NCBI GenBank assembly: GCA_965656545.1
Contig: CBFHKZ010000001.1
Coordinates: 372,001 to 436,000 of the forward strand
Origin: UBA7446 sp965656545
Lineage (GTDB): Bacteria > Bacteroidota > Bacteroidia > Flavobacteriales > Flavobacteriaceae
Direction of reading: 5' to 3'
DNA length: 64,000 nucleotides
A program made the translations under genes and the position numbers. Positions 43,417-53,757 of this stretch are shown piece by piece. The notes under the pieces were generated by a model, which saw only the letters and a program-made list of their open reading frames with translations, made no database searches and was not told where the DNA came from. Every line of letters begins with the position of its first letter. The stretch's first letter is position 1.

Positions 43417-45192
43417 TTATGCGCTATATATATTTTCTAGTAGTGAATTGTATTTTTCCTTGAGGACTTTTCGCTTTAGCTTCATGGTAGGCGTAAGGTG
43501 TCCGTCATCTACAGACCAAACATCTGGCGTTAGGCGTATTTCTTTTACTTTTTCCCATTTCCCAAAACGTGTGTTAATGTCGTTCACTTCATCCATAACT
43601 TTGTTTTGGACGTCTGTGTTTTCGCACCATGTTGCTCGGTCAGCAGTTAGACTTAGTTGCTTTTCTTTGGCCCAGGCTTCTAGGGCATCAAAGTTTAGTT
43701 GAATTAGCGCCGCAGGAAATTTTTGGTTTTCTCCAACCACCATGATTTGTTCAATAAATACAGATTGCTTCATGGCATTTTCAATGACTTGTGGTGCGAT
43801 GTATTTTCCGCCCGAGGTCTTGAACATGGCTTTTTTTCGATCTGTGATTTTTAAAAATCCATCCTCATCTATATGACCAATATCTCCTGTGTGGAAGTAT
43901 CCGTTTTTGAGTACCTCATTGGTTTTTTCTTCGTCTTTATAATAGCCCATCATGATGTTGGGTCCTTTACACAAGATTTCGCCGTCTTCGGCTATTTTGA
44001 CCTCAACCTTGTCAATTATGGGTCCAACGCTACCAATGCGCATTTTTCCATTGCGCATGTCATTTACAGAAACAACCGGCGAGGTTTCGGTAAGGCCATA
44101 GCCTTCAGCTACCGTCATGCCTGCTGCTGTGAATATACGTGCTAACCTCGGTTGCAGCGCCGCACTACCAGAAGCAATTAGGTTTAGCTTTCCGCCAAGG
44201 GCTTCTTTCCATTTGCTAAAAATAAGCTTGCGTGCAATCTTTAATTTTTGCTCATACCACCAGCCGTTTTGGCCATAGGGTTCGTATTGAAGTCCCAATT
44301 CAACTGCCCAGTAGAACAATTTTTTCTTGATGCCAGATAAGTCCGCGCCCTTTGCGTAGATTTTGTCATACAGCTTTTCCAAAAGTCGTGGCACGGCGGT
44401 CATCACGCTAGGTTTAATTTCTTTAAGATTGTCTCCGATCGTTTCCAGCGATTCTGCAAAATAGATTTTTGTACCAGAATAAATGTAGAGATAGAGGAGC
44501 ATGCGCTCATAGATATGACACATGGGCAAAAAGCTCAAGGCTTTTGCGTTTCCGTATGTTAGTGGCAAACGCTTTTGGCTTGCAATCACATTGCTTACAA
44601 TGTTTTGATGGCTTAGCATCACGCCCTTTGGCCTTCCAGTAGTTCCAGAAGTATAGATGATGGTTGCCAAGTCCGTTTCATCAATAGCTTCTTTACGAGC
44701 TTCAATTTCTTGAAGTTGTGCTTTTGTTGGTTGTTCGCTTAGAAGCGATTCGAAAGCATCGCAGCCCTCAATGGTATCAAAGCTAAATACGTTTTCAATA
44801 CTTGGACAACTGGACTGAATTTCACGCACCTTATCCAATACTTCGGAATCTGAAACAAAACAGAATTTTACTTCTGCGTGGTTCATGATATAGGCATAAT
44901 CATCCGAAGAAATGGTTGGGTATATGGGAACATTTATACCGCCAATTTGTGTCATGGCATGGTCGGCAAGTACCCATTCTGTTCTGTTGGTAGACGAAAT
45001 CATGGCAATTTTATCGCCTGCTGCAACGCCCATCGAAAGGAGCTTCGCACTCAATTTGTTTCCGAGTTCACTTACTTCGGGTGTGGATAGGCCCACCCAT
45101 TCACCTGTAGTTTTTGAATTAACGGCATTTTCCAACGGTTTGTCAGTTGCCATTATATCAATAAAATCAAAAAGTCTTTTAGGTGTTTTCAT
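43417..45192 (-). CDS. fadD: Long-chain fatty acid-CoA ligase (AMP-forming)
   Basis: 591 residues from the ATG at 45192 (MKTPKRLFDFID); two upstream in-frame ATGs add a few residues without family similarity. Activates fatty acids as acyl-CoA for beta-oxidation or lipid synthesis. AMP-binding motifs: TIIYTSGTTGRPKGVMLSH near residue 175, GYGLTETSPVVSVN and TGDIGHIDEDGFLKITDRKK. It precedes the MarR/fad operon on the same strand, separated by the palindromic terminator/operator. Confidence 0.94.
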   Translation of the reverse strand: MKTPKRLFDFIDIMATDKPLENAVNSKTTGEWVGLSTPEVSELGNKLSAKLLSMGVAAGDKIAMISSTNRTEWVLADHAMTQIGGINVPIYPTISSDDYAYIMNHAEVKFCFVSDSEVLDKVREIQSSCPSIENVFSFDTIEGCDAFESLLSEQPTKAQLQEIEARKEAIDETDLATIIYTSGTTGRPKGVMLSHQNIVSNVIASQKRLPLTYGNAKALSFLPMCHIYERMLLYLYIYSGTKIYFAESLETIGDNLKEIKPSVMTAVPRLLEKLYDKIYAKGADLSGIKKKLFYWAVELGLQYEPYGQNGWWYEQKLKIARKLIFSKWKEALGGKLNLIASGSAALQPRLARIFTAAGMTVAEGYGLTETSPVVSVNDMRNGKMRIGSVGPIIDKVEVKIAEDGEILCKGPNIMMGYYKDEEKTNEVLKNGYFHTGDIGHIDEDGFLKITDRKKAMFKTSGGKYIAPQVIENAMKQSVFIEQIMVVGENQKFPAALIQLNFDALEAWAKEKQLSLTADRATWCENTDVQNKVMDEVNDINTRFGKWEKVKEIRLTPDVWSVDDGHLTPTMKLKRKVLKEKYNSLLENIYSA

Positions 45193-45251
45193 AATTGAAA
45201 GCATTTTTTTGCACAATTGCTAATATTCAAAAAAACGATATTTTTTTGGTT

Positions 45252-48200
45252 TTACCTACTCAAAATCCAGTTGTAAGCATCTTCAAAGGCCATTATCCAC
45301 GGACTCACCTCATCGTTACGGTCGTCAGGATAGCTTCCCCAGTTCCAAGGGAATATGGCTCGCTCAAGGTGTGGCATCATCACCAAATGGCGGCCATCGT
45401 CACTACTGAGCATGGCGGTATTTTGTGCTGATCCGTTTGGATTTGACGGGTACGCATCATAGGCGTATTTCCCAGCTATTGCATAATTGTTGTTGCCTTC
45501 GGGGAATACAAATTTGCCTTCCCCGTGAGCTGCCCAAATGCCTAACCTGCTTCCTTGCAAGCGGTTGAGCATGATGGCTGGACTGTCTTCTATGACTACA
45601 TCGGTAAAAATACATTCAAATTTACCCGAGTCATTATGTTCCATTTTTGGCTTTTCGCTAGCCGTAGGATGCAACAAGCCCAATTCGATGAAAAGCTGGC
45701 AGCCGTTACATACGCCCAAACTCAAGGTGTCGGGTCTGGCAAAAAACTGCTCAATGGCTTGTTTTGCTTTTTCGTTGTATTTGATGGTGCCTGCCCATCC
45801 TTTTGCAGATCCCAGTACGTCGGAATTTGAAAAACCGCCAACTGCTACCAGTAGTTGCACGTCGCTTAAATCTTCTCTACCAGAAGTTAAATCTGTCATG
45901 TGAACATCTTTGACTTCAAAGCCTGCCAAGTGCATCATATAGGCCATTTCACGTTCAGAATTACTGCCTTTTTCTCTAAGCACGGCAGCTTTTATTTTAC
46001 GTGTAGGTTGTGGTTTTATTGTCCCTTCAAAGTTTTTAGGGAAGCTGAATTGCAAAGGTGTTTTGTCAAAAGAATCAAAACGTTCTTTGGCTTTTGTTTC
46101 GCCACTTTGTTTGCGGTCAAGAAGATAAGAACTCTTAAACCAGTGTTTTCTGTAGGTCGCAATGTCAAAGGTATATTCCACGTCATCACCTTTAATATCA
46201 AGGCTATTCGCATTGGTTGGTGTGCCTATTTTGACAATGCCAATCCCTTTTTTCTTCAATCGTTCTGCAACTTCGGGTGCTGCTTGCACCAAAATACCTA
46301 CTTGTTCGGAAAGCAGTGTTTGTGCAGCGCTTTTTTTGTTTTTGGGTGGCGTAACTGTCATGCCCAACCCATCTGCTGCAAAACACATTTCTAGTAAGGA
46401 AGTGATAAGACCGCCAGCAGCGATATCATGCCCAGCGGCGATGTTTCCTTTTTTAATTTCTTTTTGAACTTGGCTAAAAACCTTCTTAAAGTATGTTGCC
46501 TTAGCAACATCGGGTGCAGCTGTCCCAATGCTTTGTTGTAGTTGTGCATAGGCAGAGCCGCCTAAAGCAGCATTGCCATCTGACAGATCTATAAGATATA
46601 CCGCTCCACCATCCGCTTTAAGTTCTGGGGTTACTACTTTGTCAACGGCATCACAGTGCCCAGAAGCAGAAATGATAACAGTGCCCGGCGCAAGTACTTC
46701 TTCGTCTTGGTATTTTTGTTTCATGGAGAGCGAATCCTTCCCCGTTGGGATGTTAATGCCCAGTTTAATGGCAAAGTCAGCACATGCCTCAACGGCTTCA
46801 TAAAGACGTGCATCTTCTCCAGGGTTATTACATGCCCACATCCAGTTGGCTGAAAGACTTACGTTGCTAAGGCCATCCGTAATGGGTGCCCAAATGATAT
46901 TGGTAAGTGCCTTTGCGATGGCATTTTTACTTCCCAAGCCAGCATCAATAAGACCAACCAATGGTGCATGTCCCACAGATGTAGCCATGCCGTGAACGCC
47001 TTCAAAATCAAGTGCCATTACGCCACAATTGGCCAAAGGCAATTGGTGTGGTCCCACGCATTGCTGCTGAGCAACACGCCCAGTAACACAACGGTCAACT
47101 TTATTCGTAAGCCAATCTTTACAAGCCACTGCCTCTAGTTGTAGTAGCCACGCTACTTCTTCCTCAAAAGCTTGGGTCGCTGGTACAGCAGCATAATTTG
47201 TAGCCTGTGTGCTATCCTGCATGATGGTCTTGGGCGTTTTGCCAAAGAAATCCGACAAGTCCAAGTCAATTGGCGACAGCTTTGTTGTTTCGTCCTGAAT
47301 TTGGAACCTGTGATTTTCAGTAACCTCTCCCACTTCAAAAATAGGCGCACGCTCTCTTTCTGCAATTTCTTTGAGTTGTACCAATCCTTTGGCATCGGTA
47401 ATCAGTCCCATGCGCTCTTGGGATTCATTTCCAATAATCTCTTTTGCTGAAAGCGTTTGGTCTCCAACAGGAAGCTTGTCTAAGGCGATATTCCCACCAA
47501 CTTCCTCAATGAGTTCAGAGAGACAGTTTAGGTGTCCGCCTGCTCCATGGTCGTGTATGGAAATAATGGGGTTGTTGTCTGCCTCAACGGCTGCTCTAAC
47601 AGTGTTGGCAACACGTTTTTGCATTTCGGGATTGGAACGTTGCACGGCATTTAATTCAATACCCGAATCAAAGGCACCCGTGTCTGCTGAAGATACGGCA
47701 GCTCCTCCCATTCCAATGCGGTAATTATCACCTCCCATGACAACAATCTTGTCGCCCTTTTTGGGTGTTTGTTTTAGGCTTTGCTGCATTTTGCCATAGC
47801 CAATGCCACCTGCAAGCATGATAACCTTGTCAAAACCAATGGTTTTGCTGTTTTCGTTATGTTCAAATGTCAGTAATGAACCGGCAATAAGGGGTTGTCC
47901 AAATTTGTTGCCGAAATCAGAAGCACCGTTTGAAGCTTTGATGAGAATGTCTTCTGGGTTTTGATACAACCACGGGCGTGGTGCCAATTGCTCCCAAGGT
48001 CTGTTGGGCTCCGTTCGGGGATATGCGGTCATGTAGACTGCTGTTCCTGCCATTGGAATTGACCCTTGACCTCCAGCCAAACGGTCTCTTATTTCGCCAC
48101 CCGAACCTGTAGCGGCTCCGTTAAAGGGCTCTACGGTTGTGGGGAAGTTGTGCGTTTCTGCTTTGAGCGAAAGCACCGATAGAAAAGATTTTTTGACGTA

Positions 48201-48890
48201 ATGACTAGGTTCGTTGGCTCGCTGTGGCGCAAACTGGGTGAGGGTAGGGCCCTTGATAAACGCGACATTGTCTTTGTAGGCAGAGACCAAATTCTCGTCG
48301 TTTTTCTTGGATGTTTTTTTAATAAGCTCAAAAAGCGATTGCTTTTTGGCTTTGCCGTCTATGATAAATTCTCCGTTAAAAATCTTGTGACGACAGTGCT
48401 CGGAATTGACTTGCGAAAACCCAAACACTTCCGAATCGGTTAATGGGCGCTCAAGGCGTACTGCCAAGCCTTCCAAATAGGCAACCTCGTCCTCGCTTAA
48501 CGATAGGCCTTCTTGCTGGTTATACGCAGCAATATCATCAATCTCTTGTATGGCTTCTGGCTCTTTCTTGTTGTCATAAATATGCTGATCCAACTCCTTA
48601 AAACGCTGGTGAATCATGGGATCAAAAACGATGCTTTCTTTTGCCCAAAATTGCTCAATACGAATGATGTCTGTTAGCCCCATGTTGTGGCAAATTTCCA
48701 CCGCGTTGGTACTCCAAGGGGTAATCATCGAAATTCGAGGTCCGATGAGGTCTGCTTGAACAAAGGACTTGCGCAGCAGGGGATAACCGCCAAAAAGCCA
48801 TTGTAGTTTTTGCTGATCTTCTTCAGCTATTGGAAGTTCTTTCTGAACAACGTAAATGTGTTTATTGGGATCGCCAAAGAAACAAATCAT
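45252..48890 (-). CDS. purL: Phosphoribosylformylglycinamidine synthase, single-chain
   Basis: 1212 residues, the large fused PurL form combining synthase and glutaminase. Fourth step of purine synthesis, converting FGAR to FGAM with ATP and glutamine. Seen: GPRISMITPWSTNAVEI near the N-terminus, SEHCRHKIFNGEF, KAETHNFPTTVEPFNGAATGSGGEIRD (landmarks AETHNFPT and GAATGSGGE), and the C-terminal amidotransferase with GVCNGCQLFIELG. Single-gene unit with its own -7 element. Confidence 0.97.
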   Translation of the reverse strand: MICFFGDPNKHIYVVQKELPIAEEDQQKLQWLFGGYPLLRKSFVQADLIGPRISMITPWSTNAVEICHNMGLTDIIRIEQFWAKESIVFDPMIHQRFKELDQHIYDNKKEPEAIQEIDDIAAYNQQEGLSLSEDEVAYLEGLAVRLERPLTDSEVFGFSQVNSEHCRHKIFNGEFIIDGKAKKQSLFELIKKTSKKNDENLVSAYKDNVAFIKGPTLTQFAPQRANEPSHYVKKSFLSVLSLKAETHNFPTTVEPFNGAATGSGGEIRDRLAGGQGSIPMAGTAVYMTAYPRTEPNRPWEQLAPRPWLYQNPEDILIKASNGASDFGNKFGQPLIAGSLLTFEHNENSKTIGFDKVIMLAGGIGYGKMQQSLKQTPKKGDKIVVMGGDNYRIGMGGAAVSSADTGAFDSGIELNAVQRSNPEMQKRVANTVRAAVEADNNPIISIHDHGAGGHLNCLSELIEEVGGNIALDKLPVGDQTLSAKEIIGNESQERMGLITDAKGLVQLKEIAERERAPIFEVGEVTENHRFQIQDETTKLSPIDLDLSDFFGKTPKTIMQDSTQATNYAAVPATQAFEEEVAWLLQLEAVACKDWLTNKVDRCVTGRVAQQQCVGPHQLPLANCGVMALDFEGVHGMATSVGHAPLVGLIDAGLGSKNAIAKALTNIIWAPITDGLSNVSLSANWMWACNNPGEDARLYEAVEACADFAIKLGINIPTGKDSLSMKQKYQDEEVLAPGTVIISASGHCDAVDKVVTPELKADGGAVYLIDLSDGNAALGGSAYAQLQQSIGTAAPDVAKATYFKKVFSQVQKEIKKGNIAAGHDIAAGGLITSLLEMCFAADGLGMTVTPPKNKKSAAQTLLSEQVGILVQAAPEVAERLKKKGIGIVKIGTPTNANSLDIKGDDVEYTFDIATYRKHWFKSSYLLDRKQSGETKAKERFDSFDKTPLQFSFPKNFEGTIKPQPTRKIKAAVLREKGSNSEREMAYMMHLAGFEVKDVHMTDLTSGREDLSDVQLLVAVGGFSNSDVLGSAKGWAGTIKYNEKAKQAIEQFFARPDTLSLGVCNGCQLFIELGLLHPTASEKPKMEHNDSGKFECIFTDVVIEDSPAIMLNRLQGSRLGIWAAHGEGKFVFPEGNNNYAIAGKYAYDAYPSNPNGSAQNTAMLSSDDGRHLVMMPHLERAIFPWNWGSYPDDRNDEVSPWIMAFEDAYNWILSR

Positions 48891-48907
48891 AGATGATGAT
48901 TAAGGTA

Positions 48908-48915
48908 CAAAAATA
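48908..48915 (-). promoter_or_regulatory. Promoter -7 element for purL
   Basis: Minus strand reads TATTTTTG, a perfect TAnnTTTG, 17 bases before the purL ATG. No clear TTG -33 box is seen. Confidence 0.5.
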
Positions 48916-48987
48916 AGCATAGTAGTCATGAAGAGCACGGGTTTATTCCCGTAAAAAGTAAACGAAACACGTCAATTTATCAACAAC

Positions 48988-50202
48988 TTAGGCTTTTCGT
49001 AGCAGTCGGGCCATATAAAAGCCGTCAAATCCGTTTACTGCTGGCCACAAGTGCTGTTCTTTTTCTAATGTAAATTCGTTGCCTATCTCAGTTTCTTTGA
49101 AGGCTGCAATTTGCGCCTCGTTTTCTTGTGGCAGTATGGAACAGGTTACGTATATCAACTTACCCCCTGGCTTAACCATGTGTGCGTATTGCGTTAATAT
49201 CTGTTGTTGTTCCAGCACAACACGATCAATAAAATCTGGATTTAGCTTCCATTTCGCATCGGGATTTCTTCGTAAAACTCCTAAACCGCTACAGGGCGCA
49301 TCCAACAAAACCCTATCGGCAGAGCCGTGTAGTTTTTTGATAACCTTATTGTTGTCAATGTGTCGGGTTTCGATATTGTGAGCACCCGCGCGCTTTGCGC
49401 GTCTTTTGAGTTCATGCAGCTTAAAATTGTGAATGTCTAGCGCGATCAACTGTCCCTTGTTTTCCATCATTGCAGCCAAGTGCAATGCCTTTCCCCCTGC
49501 ACCGGCACAAGCGTCTATTACACGCATTCCGGGCGCAACCTGTGTAAATGGCGCTACGCTTTGAGATGAAGCATCTTGTACTTCAAACCAACCTCGCTGA
49601 AAGGTTTCCGTGCTGAACACATTGGCACGTTCGTCAAGCACCAAGGCATCGGGATATTTTGCGATGGTCTGCGTTTTAATTTTTTCTTCAAGCAGCGCAT
49701 TGCGCAACAGCTTAGGAAGTGTTTTTAGCGTATTGGCACGCAACACAACTGGTGCCATGGTGTTGAGTGCTTCCATCTCAAGTGTCCACTTTTTTTCGCC
49801 CAAGGCTTTGCTTCCCAATGTATCTAGCCAATCGGGGATAGACTCACGGTATTTGCGTTCTTGGCGCAGTTCTTCAAATTTTCCCTTAATACGTCGTGTG
49901 GGGGTTCCTTCAAGTGGTTTCCAATCTGGCAATACATAGCCTCTGAGCGTCGCCCAAACAGCAAAAATGCGCCAAAAGTCTTGACGGTTTAGCGGTTCTT
50001 GTACGTTTGCAATAGCAGCATAAAGACGCTTCCAACGCACAATCTCATAAGTAGTTTCTGCAATAAAGCCACGGTCACGACTTCCCCAGCGTTTGTCGCT
50101 TTTGAGGACTTGCGCCACAACCTTGTCTGCATATTTTTCTTCATTAAATATCTGTTGCAGACCGTTAAGTACTGCCAAAACTAAATTTTTGTGTAACCGC
50201 AT
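48988..50202 (-). CDS. RsmB-type 16S rRNA cytosine-C5 methyltransferase
   Basis: 404 residues from the ATG at 50202 (MRLHKNLVLAVLNG); this start is four bases after the ABC transporter stop. SAM-dependent NOL1/NOP2/sun family. SAM motif DACAGAGGKALHLA, catalytic region DAPCSGLGVLRRNPDAKW and VTCSILPQENEAQI with the two active cysteines. The N-terminal NusB-like domain is present but short. Last gene of the DUF4199-to-methyltransferase set. RsmB or the related RsmF specificity cannot be fixed from sequence alone. Confidence 0.88.
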   Translation of the reverse strand: MRLHKNLVLAVLNGLQQIFNEEKYADKVVAQVLKSDKRWGSRDRGFIAETTYEIVRWKRLYAAIANVQEPLNRQDFWRIFAVWATLRGYVLPDWKPLEGTPTRRIKGKFEELRQERKYRESIPDWLDTLGSKALGEKKWTLEMEALNTMAPVVLRANTLKTLPKLLRNALLEEKIKTQTIAKYPDALVLDERANVFSTETFQRGWFEVQDASSQSVAPFTQVAPGMRVIDACAGAGGKALHLAAMMENKGQLIALDIHNFKLHELKRRAKRAGAHNIETRHIDNNKVIKKLHGSADRVLLDAPCSGLGVLRRNPDAKWKLNPDFIDRVVLEQQQILTQYAHMVKPGGKLIYVTCSILPQENEAQIAAFKETEIGNEFTLEKEQHLWPAVNGFDGFYMARLLRKA

Positions 50203-50206
50203 AGTG

Positions 50207-52030
50207 TTAGTCGAATGATTGTAGCTCAATTAGTTTTTTATACACACCATTTTGAGCCAACAGTGCTTTGTGAGTGCCTCTTTCTACTACCTTTCCTTTG
50301 TCCAGAACAATGATTTCATCTGCACTTTTGATAGTAGATAGGCGGTGTGCAATGACCAATGAGGTTCGGTTTTGCATCATTTTTTGAAGTGCATCTTGCA
50401 CCAGTTTTTCAGACTCGGTATCCAAAGCCGAGGTGGCTTCGTCTAGAATCATCACAGGTGGATTTTTGAGTACCGCCCTTGCAATAGCCAAACGTTGTTT
50501 TTGTCCGCCTGAAAGTTTGTTTCCAGCATCGCCAATTACGGTGTCAATGCCCTGTGGTAGTTGGGTTACAAAATCAAATGCATTTGCAATTTGCAATGCT
50601 GTTTCTAGTTCTTTTGCCGATGCGTTTGGCTTTGCTATGAGTAGGTTTTCCTTGACCGAATCATGAAACAATATGGCATCTTGCGTAACATAGGCAAACA
50701 TGCTTCGCAATTCTTTTAAATCAACGGAATCAATAGATGTGTTGTCAATTTTAATTGTTCCTTGTTGTGGATCGTAAAAACGCGCCAACAGGTTGGCTAT
50801 GGTGGTTTTGCCACTTCCCGATGCGCCTACAAGCGCTACAGAATTCCCTTTGGGTATGTTTAAATTAAACCCATTAATTACCGTTTCGTCTTCATACTTA
50901 AACTGTATGTTTTTAAAACTAATTTCAGATGAAAATTTAGGCAATGCTGCTGGGTTGGCAGGTGATTGAATTTCTGATTTGTGGAAGAGGTATTCCATAA
51001 TACGTTGTGCGGCAGCATTTCCTTTTCGAATGCTATACACGGCCCTACTCATGGATTTGGCTGGTGTAAGTACGCCATAGGCCAAGGTCATGTAGGTAAT
51101 AAACTCTTCACCGCTCATGGATTGATCGACCAATACAAGTCTTCCGCCTATATATAAGATGGTGCCAATAACCGCCACACCCAAAAATTCACTTATCGGA
51201 CTGGCGAGACTCTCTCTGTGAATCAGCTTGTTTGAAAAATTAAAAAGTCGCTTGGTAACAGCAGCAAATTTTTTATTGAATATATGTTCTGCGGTAAAGA
51301 TTTGAATGATGGGTATGCCCGTAAGCGATTCCTCCAAATAGGAAAGCAGTTCTCCTTGTTCTTTTTGCACCTTTTCTGAACGCGACTTTAGGCTTTTTCC
51401 TACAATTGAAATGAGCCAGCCTGCAATGGGAATGAATACCAAAACAAACAGCGTGAGTTTTGCGCTTAAAGCAAACATGGTAATCAGTGCAAATAGAATG
51501 GTCAGCGGTTCCCGAATAAGCATTTCAAACACACTCAAAAAAGAGCGTTGTACTTCAGTAACATCAGAGGTTACACGGGATATCGTATCTCCTTTTTTAT
51601 TGTTGGCATGGAAACTAGCAGGAAATGAAATTAGCTTTTTATAGAGGTTGCGCTGTAGGTCTTTTACCACGCCATTACGCATATAGGTAATAAAAAAGAC
51701 GGCAAAATAATTAAAGAGGTTTTTCAGCAAAAAGGTGATCAAAATCACACCAATCACCAACATCAATGCTTTTGTGGCATCGCCTTTGGCATAATCAGCA
51801 ATTTGAAATCTAAAAGAGTCAAAGATATATTCTTGATAGGAATTGCTGCTTTCTCGCGTAGGCATTGTTGCAGGTGCCTCGTTGTTCCCAAAAAGTACTT
51901 CTAGCATAGGCATCAAAGCCAAAAAAGAGGCTGCATTAAAAAGCGCATATAATATATTGAACACAATATTAAGTGCAATATACCCCTTGTACGGAAGTGC
52001 GTAGCGCAGTATGTATCTAATAGGACTCAT
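50207..52030 (-). CDS. MsbA-like ABC exporter
   Basis: 607 residues, one transmembrane domain with six helices fused to one ATPase domain; works as a homodimer. Walker A GASGSGKTT, signature LSGGQKQRLAIARA, Walker B VMILDEATSALD and the H-loop AHRLSTIKSAD are intact. MsbA-type exporters flip lipid A or other lipids, and the glycosyltransferase and phosphosugar mutase upstream make an envelope role plausible. One base after the mutase stop. Confidence 0.92.
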   Translation of the reverse strand: MSPIRYILRYALPYKGYIALNIVFNILYALFNAASFLALMPMLEVLFGNNEAPATMPTRESSNSYQEYIFDSFRFQIADYAKGDATKALMLVIGVILITFLLKNLFNYFAVFFITYMRNGVVKDLQRNLYKKLISFPASFHANNKKGDTISRVTSDVTEVQRSFLSVFEMLIREPLTILFALITMFALSAKLTLFVLVFIPIAGWLISIVGKSLKSRSEKVQKEQGELLSYLEESLTGIPIIQIFTAEHIFNKKFAAVTKRLFNFSNKLIHRESLASPISEFLGVAVIGTILYIGGRLVLVDQSMSGEEFITYMTLAYGVLTPAKSMSRAVYSIRKGNAAAQRIMEYLFHKSEIQSPANPAALPKFSSEISFKNIQFKYEDETVINGFNLNIPKGNSVALVGASGSGKTTIANLLARFYDPQQGTIKIDNTSIDSVDLKELRSMFAYVTQDAILFHDSVKENLLIAKPNASAKELETALQIANAFDFVTQLPQGIDTVIGDAGNKLSGGQKQRLAIARAVLKNPPVMILDEATSALDTESEKLVQDALQKMMQNRTSLVIAHRLSTIKSADEIIVLDKGKVVERGTHKALLAQNGVYKKLIELQSFD

Positions 52031-52031
52031 C

Positions 52032-53735
52032 TTACATCCCTAATTCAGCCAAAATGCGATCCATTTTTTGATCGAGTTGATCTTTGGTCGTTCTATAGTC
52101 ACGAGTGGAATTAAGGTTTGTATTTACACTCACGTAAAACTTTATTTTAGGTTCTGTGCCGCTGGGTCTGGCAGCTACTCGCGTACCATCTTCAGCTATA
52201 AAAATCAACACATTTGCTTTGGGCAAAGGTATCATTTCTTTTTCTTGCGTCTTTACGACGGTTCTAACAGCGGTTGCATAGTCTTCAATAAAACGAATCG
52301 GACTGCCGTCGATATCCTCAGGTGGGTCTTTTCTAAAACGATCCATGATGCTTTCAATTTCCTCAGCACCCGATTTTCCTTTTTTGACCAATGAAACCAA
52401 GCGTTCTTGAAAGCAACCCAATTTTTCATAGGATTCCAACAGCACATTAAAGAACGAGCTGCCATTTGATTTGGCCTCGGTAACCAATTCACACGCCAGT
52501 AGGGCAGCCGTTACGGCATCTTTGTCACGAACAAAGTCGCCAACCATATATCCAAAACTTTCTTCACCACCACCAAGGCATTTCTGATTGGGGTAGTGTT
52601 CAATCATTTGAGCAATCCACTTAAAGCCCGTAAGTCCAAGCTTACATTCAACACCATAGTGATTTGCCAAGACGCTCATCATGGGAGTAGAAACTACAGT
52701 CGAGCCTACAAACGGCTTTTCTTCGGCGGTGTATTTGCCTTTGCTTAAGATGAAGTCCGTCATGGCCACCATCGCCTGGTTGCCGTTTAGGAGTTCGAGT
52801 TCGTTGTTTTCGTTTCTTACGGCTATCCCCAGTCGGTCTGCATCGGGATCGGTTCCAATCACAATATCAGCGCCAATGGCATTGGCTTTTTCCAGCGCCA
52901 TTTGCAGGGCTTCGGGCTCTTCTGGATTGGGCGATTTTACCGTGGGAAAGTTACCGTCTGGTTTGGCTTGTTCTTCGATTATCGTGACATGCTTATATCC
53001 TGCTTTTTTTAATACCTGTGGAATGGCAGTTACAGAAGTGCCGTGAAGGGGTGTAAATACCACCTTGACCTTTTCGCGATTCCCATTTCCAATACGACCA
53101 ACTGCAACAGAAGCATCTTGAAAGGCTTTGTCTATGACGTGGTCGATGGGCGTAATATGTGCTGGTTTGGCAGCAAACAAGATGTCTTCATAGGCCGTAT
53201 TGTTGATGGCCGTTATGATGCCGTTGTCTTGTGGCGGAACAATCTGTCCGCCGTCTTGCCAATACACCTTATAGCCATTGTATTCTGGTGGGTTATGCGA
53301 TGCCGTAAGCACGATACCACAGTGACAGTTTAGGTGGCGTACGGCAAAAGAAACCTCGGGTGTTGCCCGTAAATCTGTGAATAAATAGACTTTGATGTCG
53401 TTTGCTGAAAAAATATCAGCAACGGTTTGTGCGAGTTCCTTGCTGTTGTGTCTACAATCATAGCCAATTACCACGCTTGGCGTTTCGTTTGGAAACTGCG
53501 CCTTGATGTAATTGCTTAAACCCTGTGTTGTTTTACCAAAGGTGTACTTGTTTACACGGTTGGTGCCCACGCCCATAATACCTCGCATGCCGCCTGTGCC
53601 AAAGGCCAAATCCTTATAGAACGCATCTTCTAGTGCAGTGGGGTTGTTTTTTAATTCGGCTACAGCTTGTCTTGTTTCACCGTCAAATGGGGTGAGTTCC
53701 CAGGCAGCGGCTTGCGTTAAAAAAGATGTACTCAT
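52032..53735 (-). CDS. Phosphoglucomutase / phosphomannomutase
   Basis: 567 residues, alpha-D-phosphohexomutase family. Catalytic serine in LTASHNPPEYNGYKVYW, magnesium loop GTDPDADRLGIA, sugar-binding GGEESFGYM and phosphate loop RPSGTEPKIKFYV. Interconverts sugar 1- and 6-phosphates for nucleotide-sugar and storage pathways. Length and the TGGMRGIMGVGTNRVN start are those of the PgcA-type bacterial phosphoglucomutases. Confidence 0.94.
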   Translation of the reverse strand: MSTSFLTQAAAWELTPFDGETRQAVAELKNNPTALEDAFYKDLAFGTGGMRGIMGVGTNRVNKYTFGKTTQGLSNYIKAQFPNETPSVVIGYDCRHNSKELAQTVADIFSANDIKVYLFTDLRATPEVSFAVRHLNCHCGIVLTASHNPPEYNGYKVYWQDGGQIVPPQDNGIITAINNTAYEDILFAAKPAHITPIDHVIDKAFQDASVAVGRIGNGNREKVKVVFTPLHGTSVTAIPQVLKKAGYKHVTIIEEQAKPDGNFPTVKSPNPEEPEALQMALEKANAIGADIVIGTDPDADRLGIAVRNENNELELLNGNQAMVAMTDFILSKGKYTAEEKPFVGSTVVSTPMMSVLANHYGVECKLGLTGFKWIAQMIEHYPNQKCLGGGEESFGYMVGDFVRDKDAVTAALLACELVTEAKSNGSSFFNVLLESYEKLGCFQERLVSLVKKGKSGAEEIESIMDRFRKDPPEDIDGSPIRFIEDYATAVRTVVKTQEKEMIPLPKANVLIFIAEDGTRVAARPSGTEPKIKFYVSVNTNLNSTRDYRTTKDQLDQKMDRILAELGM

Positions 53736-53757
53736 GGGTAAATTTTAAGACACAAAT

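Noticed and set aside
48937..48952. ACGGG/CCCGT hairpin between the methyltransferase and purL genes
   Set aside because: The T run lies before, not after, the stem in the direction of transcription, so it is not an intrinsic terminator.
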